Positions 37,875 to 47,780 of a stretch of 64,000 nucleotides of DNA are shown piece after piece (positions within the stretch are counted from its first letter, which is position 1; each line of letters starts with the position of its first letter). Both the position numbers and the translations under genes were made by a program. The notes under the pieces were generated by a model that was not told where the DNA came from, ran no database searches, and saw only the letters and a program-made list of their open reading frames with translations. Source of the DNA: Microplitis mediator (lineage: Eukaryota > Arthropoda > Insecta > Hymenoptera > Braconidae); NCBI RefSeq assembly GCF_029852145.1, contig NC_079976.1, forward strand, positions 14,369,104-14,433,103, written 5' to 3'.

Positions 37875-38135
37875 ACAATTAATAAAAATTTTCGAAAAAA
37901 TACAAGCCTAAACAAAAAGTCAAATAAAGTTCAGTCTGAAGAAGATATAAAAGAAATTAACTCGATAGTAGAATCATTCATGGCGCTAGCTTATGTGCCG
38001 GGTGAAAACATTGCTGAAATATACGACCGAATCAAGAACAGAATAAAAAATCAGAATATTAAATCAAAAATGCAAAATTTTTTTAAGTATTTGGAAAAAC
38101 AGTGGCTGAAGCGCATTAAGCCCGAGCAATGGTCT
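37875..38135 (+). pseudogene. MULE transposase exon, 5' part, split by the 18.45-kb retroelement
   Basis: The acceptor TTTCTATAG precedes 87 codons in phase 0, in frame with exon 32696-32905. The segment ESFMALAYVPGENIAEIYD and the ending WLKRIKPEQWS match the helical region that follows the C-x-F-H signature in MULE transposases. At TCT (38133-38135) the retroelement LTR starts. The frame continues at 56595 after the duplicated GTCT, so the host exon was intact at insertion. Without the element this gene would have had two visible exons. Confidence 0.85.
38132..38135 (+). repeat. Target-site duplication GTCT (left copy)
   Basis: GTCT at 38132-38135 matches GTCT at 56591-56594. Removing one copy and the element restores the MULE frame. 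Confidence 0.9.
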
Positions 38136-39559
38136 GGTTACGTCCGCCGCTTAATTTTTAATTATTTATCCGGGATTTCTCCCTTTGGTAGCAATAGTAA
38201 TTTTTGGACAAGCGGGTTGGAGGGTGCGGACAACAATAAAGAATACGAGGAAGAAATTATCTTCCTATAATTTATTATTTATAGTGGATCTTTTCGAAAA
38301 TTAAGAACCCAAACGTCTTCGAAGAGACTGGTGCTCTTGTTTAAGCCAAAAGTATTTTATGAATGATAGAAAAATAGTTCTTTCACCTACCTTTCGATGT
38401 AACTTCTTCTAGTACGGCAGATTGTACCCCTCCAGAACGTTGCAGCTCGCTTGACCTTCCTCCTAGGATTTGGGTTGAGTGGGCGCGGCTGGGTTATAGG
38501 ATAAGACCTTATGTACTACTCTCGAATGAAAACCGCAAGGTTGGAGTGATGAACTTTGTCTTCATTTTGATGGTTCAAATTACAACGTTTTCAACTAAAC
38601 GTCACTTACTCACTCTAGTTTCCACAATTTTATGTTTACTTTATATTATAGGATAATTTATCCTTGACAAATATTTTATTAAGATTTTAATTTATATTTA
38701 ATGCGTCCTTTTTACACACTCGAAAAGTGTTTTTATGCGCAAATTAACTCAACACGAGATGGAATCGCAAATTCACGTGATTTGCGTCACTGGTTCGATC
38801 GTACCGGATGATTTTTAAAATCCGACAAATATTGTAATAGACGCACGTTTACTACGGTTACGTCAGATCGAATTTTTGATCAATATTTGAGGATTTTTAA
38901 TAATAATTTGAATTTAATTACTGATTATTCAACGCCGAAACGGATTCCTGCAATAATTGGATACAAAAGATTTTAGTTTTAAATGCCTTACTGATTATTC
39001 TACGCCTAGGGCGGATTCCTGCAGTAAGGTTAGTGATAAATTCACGATCTTTGACTATTTCTTATTGATTATTCGACGCCGTAGCGGATTCCTGCAATAA
39101 GAATTAGTCTAGATAAATTAAGAAATGCCTTATTGATTATTCAACGCCGAAACGGATTCCTGCAATAAGGTTTATGTTGAAAATGTTAAAAAATCCTCTT
39201 ATTGACTTTTCAACGCCTAGGGCGGAATCCTGCAATAAGAGTGCACGAAATTGCGACGTTCGAATCTTCGCGGACTGTAAGTTTTAAGAACCGACTAGCC
39301 CTGAGCTATGGGTGCTCAGGCTTTTTATAAACTTTGGTTGGTAATTTGATGGGGAATTTATAATCATTGTCATTGGTGGAAAGTGACGACAGTTCATTAT
39401 TAATTCGTTAAACTTATTGCAGGTGTCTTCCCACTATTCTTTGCCGCATAAAAAGGTGAAAAAGCTGACGCTGCGTTCTCGCGCGCTTTTCAAAGAGGAG
39501 CTCAAAAATAATTATTTTAAATAATTATTGAAATAAAGAAAATTTATTTGGACATAACA
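38136..39559 (-). repeat. 3' LTR of the 18.45-kb element (left copy, 1424 bp)
   Basis: It begins GGTTACGTCCGCCGC (first base changed from the TG of the other copy) and ends GGACATAACA. It matches 55169-56590 throughout. It contains five tandem hairpins (38916-39241). On the coding strand the sequence just before this LTR is TTTCCGGGGGA, a short polypurine-like tract. Confidence 0.94.
38916..39241. repeat. Five tandem hairpins in the LTR, spaced about 70 bp
   Basis: The outer stems are AATTA/TAATT (38916-38958), CCTTACTG/CAGTAAGG (38986-39029), TTCTTATTG/CAATAAGAA (39059-39103), CCTTATTG/CAATAAGG (39128-39170) and CTCTTATTG/CAATAAGAG (39196-39241). The interior is ATTATTC-ACGCC-CGGATTCCTG with small inner arms (CGCC/GGCG-like). 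The same array is in the other LTR at about 55953-56277. Stem bases differ between copies but pairing is kept. Confidence 0.88.
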
Positions 39560-41052
39560 ATCCCCCGGAAAGTAAGAGGGTTGCAAAATTCTCTTGCTTT
39601 CCTAAATATATGTCCCCTCTTTTAAGAAGCTCGCGATAACGCTTACAAATTTAGTTAAAAAGAACTTACAGCTAGATATATGAAAATATTTAAAGTATAG
39701 AAGGTTACATCTGAGTTTCCCAATATTTATGGTGTATTCGTTGTAATACACGTATATATGTTTGTTAATACAAATTCAATAAGTACAAATTAAGTTTGTA
39801 AGTTTTACCCCCAAAATCGACGATTTCCATCACCAAAAAAAAATCGATAATTATTCATAGGGATTAAATATTAGACTATGATCAATTAAAATTAGGGTTG
39901 CATTTATTTATTTAATGTTCAGTCACGAGCTTAATCATTTTGAAAAGCTTCGTGTACTTTCGCTACGTACGGGAGCAGCCGAACTCGCTACTGACTTGAA
40001 TGTCAGAATAGTGTCGGGTCACTCGCTATCTGGGCCCGACACCTGCAATTTCTTGCTCATGACCGTGTCAAAATGGCATGAGAACCCGCTACCAGCCGGC
40101 CAATGAGAGAAATTGGCGGCTAACTACTTCCTGTTGGCGCGCTTTTAAGCCAATGGGAAAATTCGTTACTGCAGCCATGCTGCCACGTCACCACCGAGCA
40201 GCCACGAAGGAAGAAGACGACGTCTCTATTTTCAATCTACATCGATCAGTACGAATACAGCTATCCATCCAACCGCTTCGCTCAATATATCACTAGTGTG
40301 ATATAAGTCTGAACCGCTCCGCTAAATCTCCGCTTAACTATTCTCAATAATTAGCTAGTATATCAAGGCTACTAATTACTGAGTACATATTGAATGTTGC
40401 TCGCGTGTTATTAATTATAAATTAATTATCGCGTCATTAACCGCTATCGACCACGTGTCGAATTTATACGCGCATTCCTTTACAGTCGCATTCGCTATCG
40501 CGTATCTTGTAGTTGCATTCGCTCTGAAGTATTTTCCTTACAGTTATTCAGTGTACATATTGTTAAATAAAGATCTATTCTATTATCTGTAATTTTTGTG
40601 GTAATTGTTAGTTATTGAATTAACCACACCTACACCAGAATCCCAAAGTACATTCGCTCATTTTACATTTAATCTTTTCGCTCATTTTACATTTTAATCT
40701 TTTCCCATCCATATGATGCATTCCCATATACTTGTATATATATATATATATTTATATATATAGGTGACCTTGAGGGATATAAAGTTTGTTCAAATACTGA
40801 AATAAGCTGGAGAAATGGTTTCGCGATTAACTGCAAATCTGCATTGAGCCGACATCTAGCGATGTTTAACTGTGAGTTCGTTTTGCCGCGTCTGCACGAG
40901 CGAATTTGATCTTCGGCTACCGTCTTATCTCGGTACGCATTCCGATTGCCGCTGAGAGCTATTCTCAGTGTGCAATTAGACTTGTCGGTGGTGAGTTAAA
41001 ATAAAAAGAAAGATATTGAAAAAATATTTTTATAAAAATAAAAAAAAATAAT
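39560..41052. other. Retroelement 3' region before the accessory genes; possible promoter
   Basis: No convincing gene is present. It contains a hairpin GTGTATT/AATACAC near 39732-39750, a GC-richer stretch at 39910-40300 whose short frames match nothing I know, an AATAAA at about 40565-40570, a (TA)n tract at 40735-40762, and an arthropod-type initiator TCAGT at 40965-40969, about 85 bp upstream of the first accessory ATG. Confidence 0.5.
40965..40969 (+). promoter_or_regulatory. Candidate initiator (TCAGT) of accessory gene 1
   Basis: TCAGT is the core arthropod initiator. It lies 84-88 bp before the ATG at 41053 and downstream of a (TA)n region. This is positional inference only. Confidence 0.3.
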
Positions 41053-41572
41053 ATGTATGCCATTGATGAGCATATCCAGGGCTTTTCGTCCTGGATGCAA
41101 TTTGTAATTCACCGCGGCGGATCCAGGGTAAGTTTGGCTCTATTTATTAATAATATTTATCCGTTTTGTTCTGTCAGTTGTTTCATAAAAAAAAAGATTT
41201 CTTTTTCAGACAATTTTGCAAATGGGCGTGCCGGTTGGGAGTTTGGTCGGGTTTATAAACCCGACCAACGCTATCGAGGTGATCGATAGCGTGTGGTTGA
41301 TGGCTGCGGGGCATCTTCCACCGGAGTTAACTACTGCTCGCTGGTTCTTCGAAGGTGCCCTGGAGTCTACGGGGCCGTTTGAAGTCGTCATGGCCCCCAA
41401 CCACGAGGAGATCGAGACGCTGTCGGTCTGCCTCATGGAGACGGCCGACAGCCTACTACGGTAAAAGCTAAAATTCATCTGAATTTAATAAATAAAAAAA
41501 AAATTTTATTAATGTTTCTTCCCCCTTTTTTTTTTCAGTGACTGGACGCGGGACCTTATGAGGCTGCGGTAG
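41053..41572 (+). CDS. Accessory gene 1: spliced 119-residue protein, unknown family
   Basis: There are three exons: 41053-41127, 41210-41460 and 41539-41572. Intron 1 is AGG|GTAAGT...TTTTTCAG (phase 0) and intron 2 is CG|GTAAAA...TTTTTTCAG (phase 2). The joined frame is open from ATG to TAG at 41570, about 119 residues. Third positions are richer in G/C than in neighbouring sequence. Exon 2 contains the ARWFFEGAL segment, with counterparts in genes 2-4. The C-terminus is basic (LRDWTRDLMRLR). There is no signal peptide or membrane helix. The gene lies opposite in direction to gag-pol-env, between env and the 3' LTR. I recognise no family. The acidic stretch APNHEEIETL between two hydrophobic helices may indicate a small helical protein. 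Confidence 0.75.
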
Positions 41573-42655
41573 GGTTCGGCGGGACGTGCGTCCACTCTGG
41601 CGGACGACCAGGGAAAGAGGAAGTGGAGGGAAGAGAAAAGAAAAGAGAAAGAAAAGAAAACCAAAAAGAATTAATAATTGTATTTAAAAATTTGAAAATA
41701 TACGATTAAATTTTATTTGTACGAATTTCGTGTGTGGTGTTGTTTTTTTTTATAAAATTTATTTAAAATAATTTTTTTTATTATTTTTAGTTAATTGTTT
41801 AGTTTAGTTCTTAGTAATTATTATTAAGGTTATTTATTAATCATACTAGATTAAATGTAGGTTTAGTTTTAGATTTTAAATTCAATTTAAGAATAATTTC
41901 CTTTCTTTTTGTATTAATTAATAATTAGTAATAGTCGATAATTAGGTTAATTAGTTGTAATTAATTAGGTTAAGCCGTTTATTGTTTTATTTAATTAAGT
42001 TTTAATTAAAAATTTAGTTTAATTATTATTATTAAGGTTAGTTTATTAGTCATTTTGAATTAAACATATTTATTGGCCGCTCAGGATGGTCGTGTAAGAG
42101 TGAAAGAGCGCGATAGGTTTAGTCGGGACGTGAGAGGGAGAGAGAGAGCGTTGCGCGACCGTGAACGACAGCTGTCACTAATCGGTCTCTTCTTTGCCCG
42201 CGTTCGCAACTCTCGCGACAGTGTGACATCAATGAGATGCTAAATATCGACCGCTGAATTGATCTTAGATTTACCGGCAAGTGTCTCAATCTTACAGTCA
42301 CAGAAAGGACTATTCTCTAAACCAACTTATTTCGTGTATAAATCAATGATATGTTTTATATCATAAATAAGTTGAATAATTGATGGCTTTTTAATGATAA
42401 TATTGAGGAATCCAACCTGAAAATTAAGAATGAAGGTCACTTATATGAATAGCATGCATGTGGAATGATTTTTAGAGATTATTCTCAATATACCCATAAA
42501 TGTTTCAGTGGGATATTTGTGGGAATTTTTGAGAATTCTTTTCGTTACTTTTGCGTATATCGCTTTGTTTCATTCGCGGTCAGTTTTTAATTTGCTGATT
42601 TAGCGAGGCCACGGTTATTATTATGTTTGTTTTTTTTTTTTTTTTTTTTTTATAG
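41573..42655. other. Spacer between accessory genes 1 and 2
   Basis: A purine-rich 3' tail (41620-41670) and AT-rich sequence are followed by a G/C-richer block at 42070-42300 with a GAGAGAGAGAG tract (42130-42147). A hairpin AACTTATTT/AAATAAGTT lies at about 42322-42374. A long poly-T (42629-42652) just before ATAG looks like a splice acceptor tract for gene 2. Nothing else was recognised. Confidence 0.5.
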
Positions 42656-43279
42656 AGTAAAAAAAGATGATTTTTAAACATATTGTTTTACATCGAGTTG
42701 TTCTTAAAGCTAGTGGACGTTCGTTACAGTTGAGGGGTAAGTCGGTATTAAAACCCATTTTCAATTTAAAAATAAGGAATTTGATAACTCCTTGTCGGAA
42801 AAAAAAAATTTTATTTATACACTGAAATTCGTATTTTCAGGATTTATTGGAAATGTGTTTTACTCGCCAATCTGTTGAGATTGCTGATCCAGAAATGGAT
42901 CTTTTACCGGTTTTACTGGATGAAATTTTGATTGAGGTTCAAGCTCGTTGGTATCTAGATTCGGATCCAATCTTTTTGTTCGTTTCTCATCAATATAAGG
43001 TTGATTGGATCCATTCGATAGCACCACCCCTAGGTATTTTTATATACTTATATTTTTTTTATATAAAGAGGAATTCTTTAAAAATGCTATTTTTGATCAT
43101 TTTAGTATGTCGTGACCAATTTACATTGGTATTTTACGGACGATGCTCTCATCGGTAACAGCTATTTAATGGAAGTTTTGAGATATATCCGTCACATTCG
43201 AGGATGCAGAAATAATTTGCGTTTGTTAAATTCTACTTTGAAAGATTCTACTATTGCCTGGCTTTTCAAAAGGCGTTAA
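42656..43279 (+). pseudogene. Accessory gene 2: three exons, frame broken at two junctions
   Basis: The exons inferred are 42656-42736 (ATG 42667), 42841-43033 and 43106-43279 (TAA), with GTAAGT...TTTTCAG and GTATTT...TTTTAG introns. AATAAA follows at 43297. Exon 2 starts TTATTGGAAATG, aligning with the gene 1 exon 2 start ATTTTGCAAATG in the same phase, and carries ARWYLD where gene 1 has ARWFFE. Exon 1 ends one base too long (GAGGGG|TAAGT context against CAGGG|TAAGT in gene 1), so the frame does not carry over. Exon 2 to exon 3 is also off by one unless the weaker donor AAG|GTTGAT at 42999 is used. Either the gene has decayed, it starts at the internal ATG 42853, or it uses splice sites I cannot verify. 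Exon 3 contains VTNLHWYFTDDAL. Confidence 0.55.
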
Positions 43280-43296
43280 TGTTTTGAATTTGACAG

Positions 43297-43302
43297 AATA
43301 AA
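43297..43302 (+). terminator. Polyadenylation signal AATAAA of accessory gene 2
   Basis: AATAAA lies 18 bases after the TAA at 43277-43279, a normal distance for a short 3' end. Confidence 0.55.
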
Positions 43303-43460
43303 TTGCGAATGGATTTAAAAATGTATAGGGTTTTATTTCTTTAGTCCTCAAGAGTCATTCTCATTATTTTATTCTTAAGTTTGTGTGACTTTAACAACCG
43401 TTCTCACAGCTAGCGCGTCTTGTTACCGCTGACGGTGCATTTATGCGTTAAGTCGAGCAT

Positions 43461-43466
43461 TCAGTC
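43461..43466 (+). promoter_or_regulatory. Candidate initiator (TCAGTC) of accessory gene 3
   Basis: TCAGTC lies 22-27 bases before the ATG at 43488. It suggests that gene 3 has its own promoter with a short leader; inference from the arthropod initiator consensus. Confidence 0.35.
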
Positions 43467-43487
43467 ATCTGATTTGAAACTGGTACA

Positions 43488-43967
43488 ATGTGCAAGTCTT
43501 TCGGTCAGAAGTATAACCTTGGGGATACCATTTATTATTTTATAGGATCCTATTCCGAATTTGTTTATATTCGGAGGATTTTTGAAATTTTGGCCCCCAA
43601 CATTCATACTTGTGAGTGTTATAATACTTGTGGTGTGCGTAATAATTTGCTACACGTAAGTGTTGAGGTGAAAAGTCTAGTTGGTCGTGATTTTAGTGTT
43701 ATTTAAAATGTCGGTTTGTTTGTCTAGTATTATTTGAGTCGGGGTTCTCTGCCGGACTGCCCATCCCGTCTAAAGCGTGAGCTTTTTCTGGCGTGGAGTA
43801 AGCATCTTTGGAGGGAAAAGGACGAGGATTTGGATGATTGGATGGAGGATTGGAAGTCTATTTCCTGGCTTTTTAGAGAGGATGGAGAAGATCAGCTGGA
43901 AGAAGAGGAATTCGAGATCGAGGAAGAAAATGGGGCAATTCGGCCATCACCAGCGTTCGCTGGGTAA
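43488..43967 (+). CDS. Accessory gene 3: spliced 135-residue protein with acidic C-terminus
   Basis: The exons are 43488-43655 (56 codons) and 43728-43967. The 72-bp intron is CAC|GTAAGT...TGTCTAG|TAT, phase 0 on both sides, and the joined frame is open to TAA. ATG 43488 follows an initiator-like TCAGTC. The N-terminal half has six Cys/aromatic-rich turns, with HTCECYNTCG around residues 44-53. The junction lies within NNLLH|YYLSRGSL, the counterpart of the VTNLHWYF block in gene 2 and TNLRWW in gene 4. The C-terminal part is Trp-rich (WMEDWKSISWLF), then strongly acidic (QLEEEEFEIEEENG). No known family was recognised. The intact frame contrasts with the broken gag and pol of the same element. 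Confidence 0.75.
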
Positions 43968-44245
43968 CCGAAATGATGTTACCACTTGCAAGTCAAGTTC
44001 AGCTGTCGGTTTTCTCTTTTTGATAAAGGGAAAATAAGCTTCAAGATCGTGTGTTCCTTCTTTTAACCCAAAAATTCACCCATTCCTTAAAATAACCGTA
44101 TAAAACTTGGATATGGTCAAATATGCAAGTGTATACGTAAGGAAAACTTGGTTTTTCCTTTTTCTTTTTGAGTTTAAAGTTTTTTTTTTTTTTTTTGTTA
44201 CGGCGCAATTATCTAAATTCGCCAGGTAAGTGTTTTTAGTTTATT

Positions 44246-44523
44246 ATGGAACATGTGACTAATCTAAGGTGAGTTACATTCTGAAGTTGGTTTTTGAAAG
44301 AAAAATTTCTATCTATCTACTGCTTCCATTTTCTTGTTATAGGTGGTGGAAAAGGAGTATTCTAAGAAGTTTTCCAGGATTCATTCTTAAAGGAGAATTT
44401 GGCGGAGAATTGGTGTCTGTACGAAAATTTGTCAAGGCAGTAGTAACATTGTCAGCGGCTGTCATCTGTGTTCGGATTCGCGCATGTGCTGAGAGAAGTA
44501 AACGTTTAAATAATTTTCTTTAG
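44246..44523 (+). CDS. Accessory gene 4: spliced 67-residue basic protein
   Basis: Exons are 44246-44268 (MEHVTNL plus AG) and 44343-44523. The 74-bp intron is AG|GTGAGT...TTGTTATAG, phase 2, with an open frame to TAG. The junction falls in TNLR|WWKRSIL, almost the same place as the gene 3 intron, supporting common ancestry. A hydrophobic stretch (VVTLSAAVICV, about residues 42-52) could be a short helix, and the C-terminus is basic (RIRACAERSKRLNNFL). A second donor, CCAG|GTAAGT at about 44225, would allow an alternative upstream exon to join the same acceptor. Function unknown. Confidence 0.65.
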
Positions 44524-44884
44524 TTTAAAAAGTAATTTCGCGGTTTTTAACAGGGACTTACCAATTATCCTGTTTTCTCGAATGTTCAGGTGATTTTTAA
44601 TTTCTTTAATGGTTTAAATGCAAAAACCTATTATTAAATTTTCTTTCTTTTTCAAAAATTTATCATATAACTTAAGTCTAGTAATAGGTTTATTAGTTAA
44701 AAATTTTTTTGTTTACCTTTTAAAAATAAAGTGGTGGTTAAATAGGAATCTTCTTCAAAGATAACCATAGATATGTTTAAATGAATACAAAAATTTGTAA
44801 ATGTTTTCAAAAATGGCCCCGAAAATTACTTCGGGATCAGTTCCTAAATAATTAGAAGAAGATTGCTATTTTTACCACGCGAAT

Positions 44885-45660
44885 TTTTTAACTTCCCGCT
44901 AAGAAAATTGTAAATTTTCAAAAATTCGGGAAGTTATTGGTTTTGGTCCGATTTACGAAAATCGAATTTCCATCAGATGTCGACGTTTCGAGGTCCTAGG
45001 AAGCTATCCTGACTAATTTCACGATGATGTCCGAGTGTATGTATGTGTGTACGTACGTATGTATGTATGTAAATATTCATAACTCTTAAACGGATGAACC
45101 GATTTTGATCGTTGAGGTGTCATTCGACGCGGCTTGTTAATGTCTTGAGGCCGTAAAAATTTGAACTTAATCGGTAGGGTGCGTTCAGAGATATTTCAAA
45201 AATAAAAATTTTTCGAAAATGTTTTATTTGGATAACTTTTAATTTGCTCGATGGATTGATTCCAAAATCTAATCAGCTCTAAAACTCTATAAGCCGCGTC
45301 GAATGCCACCTCAACCATCAAAATCGGTTCATTTGTTCAAGAGAAACCGTTGACGAAAGAATTCAAAAAAAATTTTTTCCTTGGTTTTTTTGAAATTTCT
45401 CAAAAACGGCTTAATAAATCAATTTCAAAATTTGATCAGCTTCAGAACTTGATAAAACGCGTCGATTTCCACCTCAACCATCAAAATCGGTTAATTCGTT
45501 CGCGAGATATCGTGGGACAAGGAAATGCAAAAAATCGTTTTTTACAAAACAATGGCATACAAAAGTATTTGCGAGCTGGAAGAGCTCGAAAATGTATTCA
45601 CAATAATGTTTTCGAGCTCCACGAGCTCGAAAACAGCGGGAAGTTTTGGGGCTGGCCCGC
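44885..45660. repeat. MITE-like inverted-repeat element between env and the accessory genes
   Basis: TTCCCGCTAAGAAAA...TTCGGGAAGTT at the left and CAGCGGGAAGTTTTGGGGC at the right bound non-coding sequence. Inside, CCGATTTTGATCGTTGAGGT (about 45100) is mirrored by ACCTCAACCATCAAAATCGG (about 45306 and again about 45470). A GTAT/GTAC microsatellite lies at 45038-45072. This type of sequence looks like a dispersed invertebrate repeat; I cannot name the family. Short frames here are not genes. Confidence 0.6.
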
Positions 45661-45693
45661 AGGGTCAACTGACAGACCGATTTTTTTGTTTGA

Positions 45694-47751
45694 TTATACA
45701 TTATTCTTATCATATTTAGGTTGATTATATTGGTGCGTTGAAGTCGGAGAGACGGAGACCCTGGATGTACGAGTTGGAGTTGTTCGCTGATTTGCGGAGA
45801 AGGAGACATGAGTTTGTGTCGACGGATGCTCTTGGAGTTCGATGACCTCTGGTTGGTCCTTAATTTGGACTGCCTTTGGTTTGAGATCGGAGGTACGTTT
45901 GGCTTCTATTATTGTCTTGTGAAGTACCTCGACTGGCTGCTTGTTTTTCTTGTAGGTGAAGCAGCGCCTCTTGCCTGAGCAGATACAAAATTTGAGGAAA
46001 ACTGGAACGATGAGAATGACACACAAGATGACGAGGATGGACATATTTCCCGCCGTCATCGTTCGTTGTATCTCGTCCTCCTGATGATGCGCTATTTCAG
46101 ACATCCGGTTTTCTGTTTCTTCCAATCCTGCTCCCCAGGGTTGGAATTTGTCGATTGTGTTTAACGGGTCGATGTTCTTTTTGAAGAGAAACCCTGAGAC
46201 TTTCGGCTCAGCTGTTAAATTTGTTGACAGCGTTTCCAAAGTTAGGTTTAACTTCGGCAGCGTGATATTCAGCAGGGTGATTTCTTCATTTATACTTTTG
46301 ATTAAGTATCTTCCGTTTTTCGTTTCGTATCTGCCCCGAATATGGATCATCCCTGTTCCATTGATGTAGTAATCTTTTTCGACTGGGTCCAAACATTTGA
46401 GACTTAATTTTTCTTCTTTGCAGGTCGAATAAGCCCAAGAGTTTGGTTGATTGAGCTTTATCCACGTAGTTTTGCAATCGGGGATAATGCGGATGTTGCA
46501 AGTTCTCGAAATGTCTTCTGTCGATTTCAAGAGCAGCTTCATTTCGCAGTCGACTTCTTCAGGATCTTCTGTAGATTGGAATGGGATATCGGGACGACAC
46601 GATAGATCTTCTCCGATGGTTCTGCATTTATTTATATATTCAGAGTCTGCCAGAAAAAATCTTCGCAGGCCTGGATCTGTAACCATGAATCTTTTGGATG
46701 GTAAAATGGTCAGAGATTGAATTTTTCCGTTCACGTTTTCTGATTGTGGCAACGGTCTCATTTCATATGATAGTAGCGGAATCTTGTGAAACAGAGGCAA
46801 AGTTACTATAATGAGCAGATAACCTTTTGCCCTCGCTACCTTTACTGTCGATACTGCTGACAAGGTTGAGAGGTCCATCCTGTCAATCGGCTGAGGTGGA
46901 TTTAAATCAGGATGTTTCCGCATGATGTTGACCGTTGCTTTGTATAATTGTTTTGGCGATATCGCTTGAGGAGAGAGTCTGCCGGCTTTTGCCTCTTTGA
47001 TGATGGTTTCGGCCTCTCTCAGGACTCGTAGGTGATGATTGGCGATCTCCAAGCGCTCATCCCCCAGCATGAGGACTTTCGTGACATAAACGACTTTTTC
47101 TAAGGAGTTTAGCGTTGCGTTTATGAATGCGTGAGTGACGTCTGCAAGTTTGTTCAGATTGGACTGCATCTGAGCCTCACTCTGAAGGATGGTATTAATC
47201 TCACTCTTGACGATGTGGGTGGCGTTCTGTACCAGGTGCACCATTTCGGCATTATCTTGGTATAACTTGTTGATTCCCTTATTATTGTGTTCTTTGTCTT
47301 CATAATCCATGGTCCCAAACAATTCTCGAGAAATCGTGCCTATGAAACCGAACCATGGAGCTCTCTGGTTACGGTCAAGTGGCGGCGTTTGAAAATTCGT
47401 TTCGTCGAGGAGTTGGTCTAAGCGATGCATGGCCTGATATATTCCAACCTGTACCTCATTTATCATGTCGATTTTCAGATAGTGCATGCAGGACCCGACG
47501 TCGATGATCTTGGCACAAGCAAGCATGGTTGAATGTATATGTTCCAACTCGAAGGGGTACAGGTCTACCAACCCCTTGACGTTAATGGAAGAAATGATGC
47601 ACCAATTTTCTTCAACCAAGTGGATCTTCTTAAATGGATCATACAATAACCCTGGGTTGTCCGCCAATGGTTGGATGGTCATGACGTCCTTGGATCGGCT
47701 ACTTTCTATGATGATGACCAAGAATATCAACAATGGCTTCATGGTGCTCAA
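45694..47751 (-). CDS. env: Envelope glycoprotein, baculovirus F/errantivirus type (685 aa)
   Basis: This is a complete 685-residue frame, stop at 45694. Residues about 4-20 (KPLLIFLVIIIESSRS) form a signal peptide. A furin-type site RNQR at about residues 126-129 is followed by a fusion-peptide region (WFGFIGTISRELFGTMD), the hallmark of the insect F-protein superfamily. Several N-glycosylation sequons (for example NATLN, NITLP, NLT) and conserved Cys occur in the ectodomain. A membrane helix (MSILVILCVILIVPVFLKF) lies near residues 574-594, followed by an 85-residue tail with a cluster of Cys/Lys. In this family the protein sits on the particle or cell surface and mediates membrane fusion. 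No internal stop is visible. It was probably expressed from a spliced subgenomic RNA, since it follows pol by 29 bases. Confidence 0.92.
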   Translation of the reverse strand: MSTMKPLLIFLVIIIESSRSKDVMTIQPLADNPGLLYDPFKKIHLVEENWCIISSINVKGLVDLYPFELEHIHSTMLACAKIIDVGSCMHYLKIDMINEVQVGIYQAMHRLDQLLDETNFQTPPLDRNQRAPWFGFIGTISRELFGTMDYEDKEHNNKGINKLYQDNAEMVHLVQNATHIVKSEINTILQSEAQMQSNLNKLADVTHAFINATLNSLEKVVYVTKVLMLGDERLEIANHHLRVLREAETIIKEAKAGRLSPQAISPKQLYKATVNIMRKHPDLNPPQPIDRMDLSTLSAVSTVKVARAKGYLLIIVTLPLFHKIPLLSYEMRPLPQSENVNGKIQSLTILPSKRFMVTDPGLRRFFLADSEYINKCRTIGEDLSCRPDIPFQSTEDPEEVDCEMKLLLKSTEDISRTCNIRIIPDCKTTWIKLNQPNSWAYSTCKEEKLSLKCLDPVEKDYYINGTGMIHIRGRYETKNGRYLIKSINEEITLLNITLPKLNLTLETLSTNLTAEPKVSGFLFKKNIDPLNTIDKFQPWGAGLEETENRMSEIAHHQEDEIQRTMTAGNMSILVILCVILIVPVFLKFCICSGKRRCFTYKKNKQPVEVLHKTIIEAKRTSDLKPKAVQIKDQPEVIELQEHPSTQTHVSFSANQRTTPTRTSRVSVSPTSTHQYNQPKYDKNNV

Positions 47752-47780
47752 TTATTTTCTTCGATCTGAAACAGAGAACT

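Noticed and set aside
39915..40296. 63- and 72-codon frames upstream of accessory gene 1
   Set aside because: No splice sites or similarity to the accessory family; probably regulatory DNA.
43777..44037. Alternative 86-codon frame over accessory gene 3 exon 2
   Set aside because: Frame shifted relative to the exon that joins in phase; Arg/Lys-rich shadow of the acidic frame.
45350..45724. 124-codon plus-strand frame left of env
   Set aside because: Lies in the MITE-like inverted repeat and overlaps the env 3' end in antisense.
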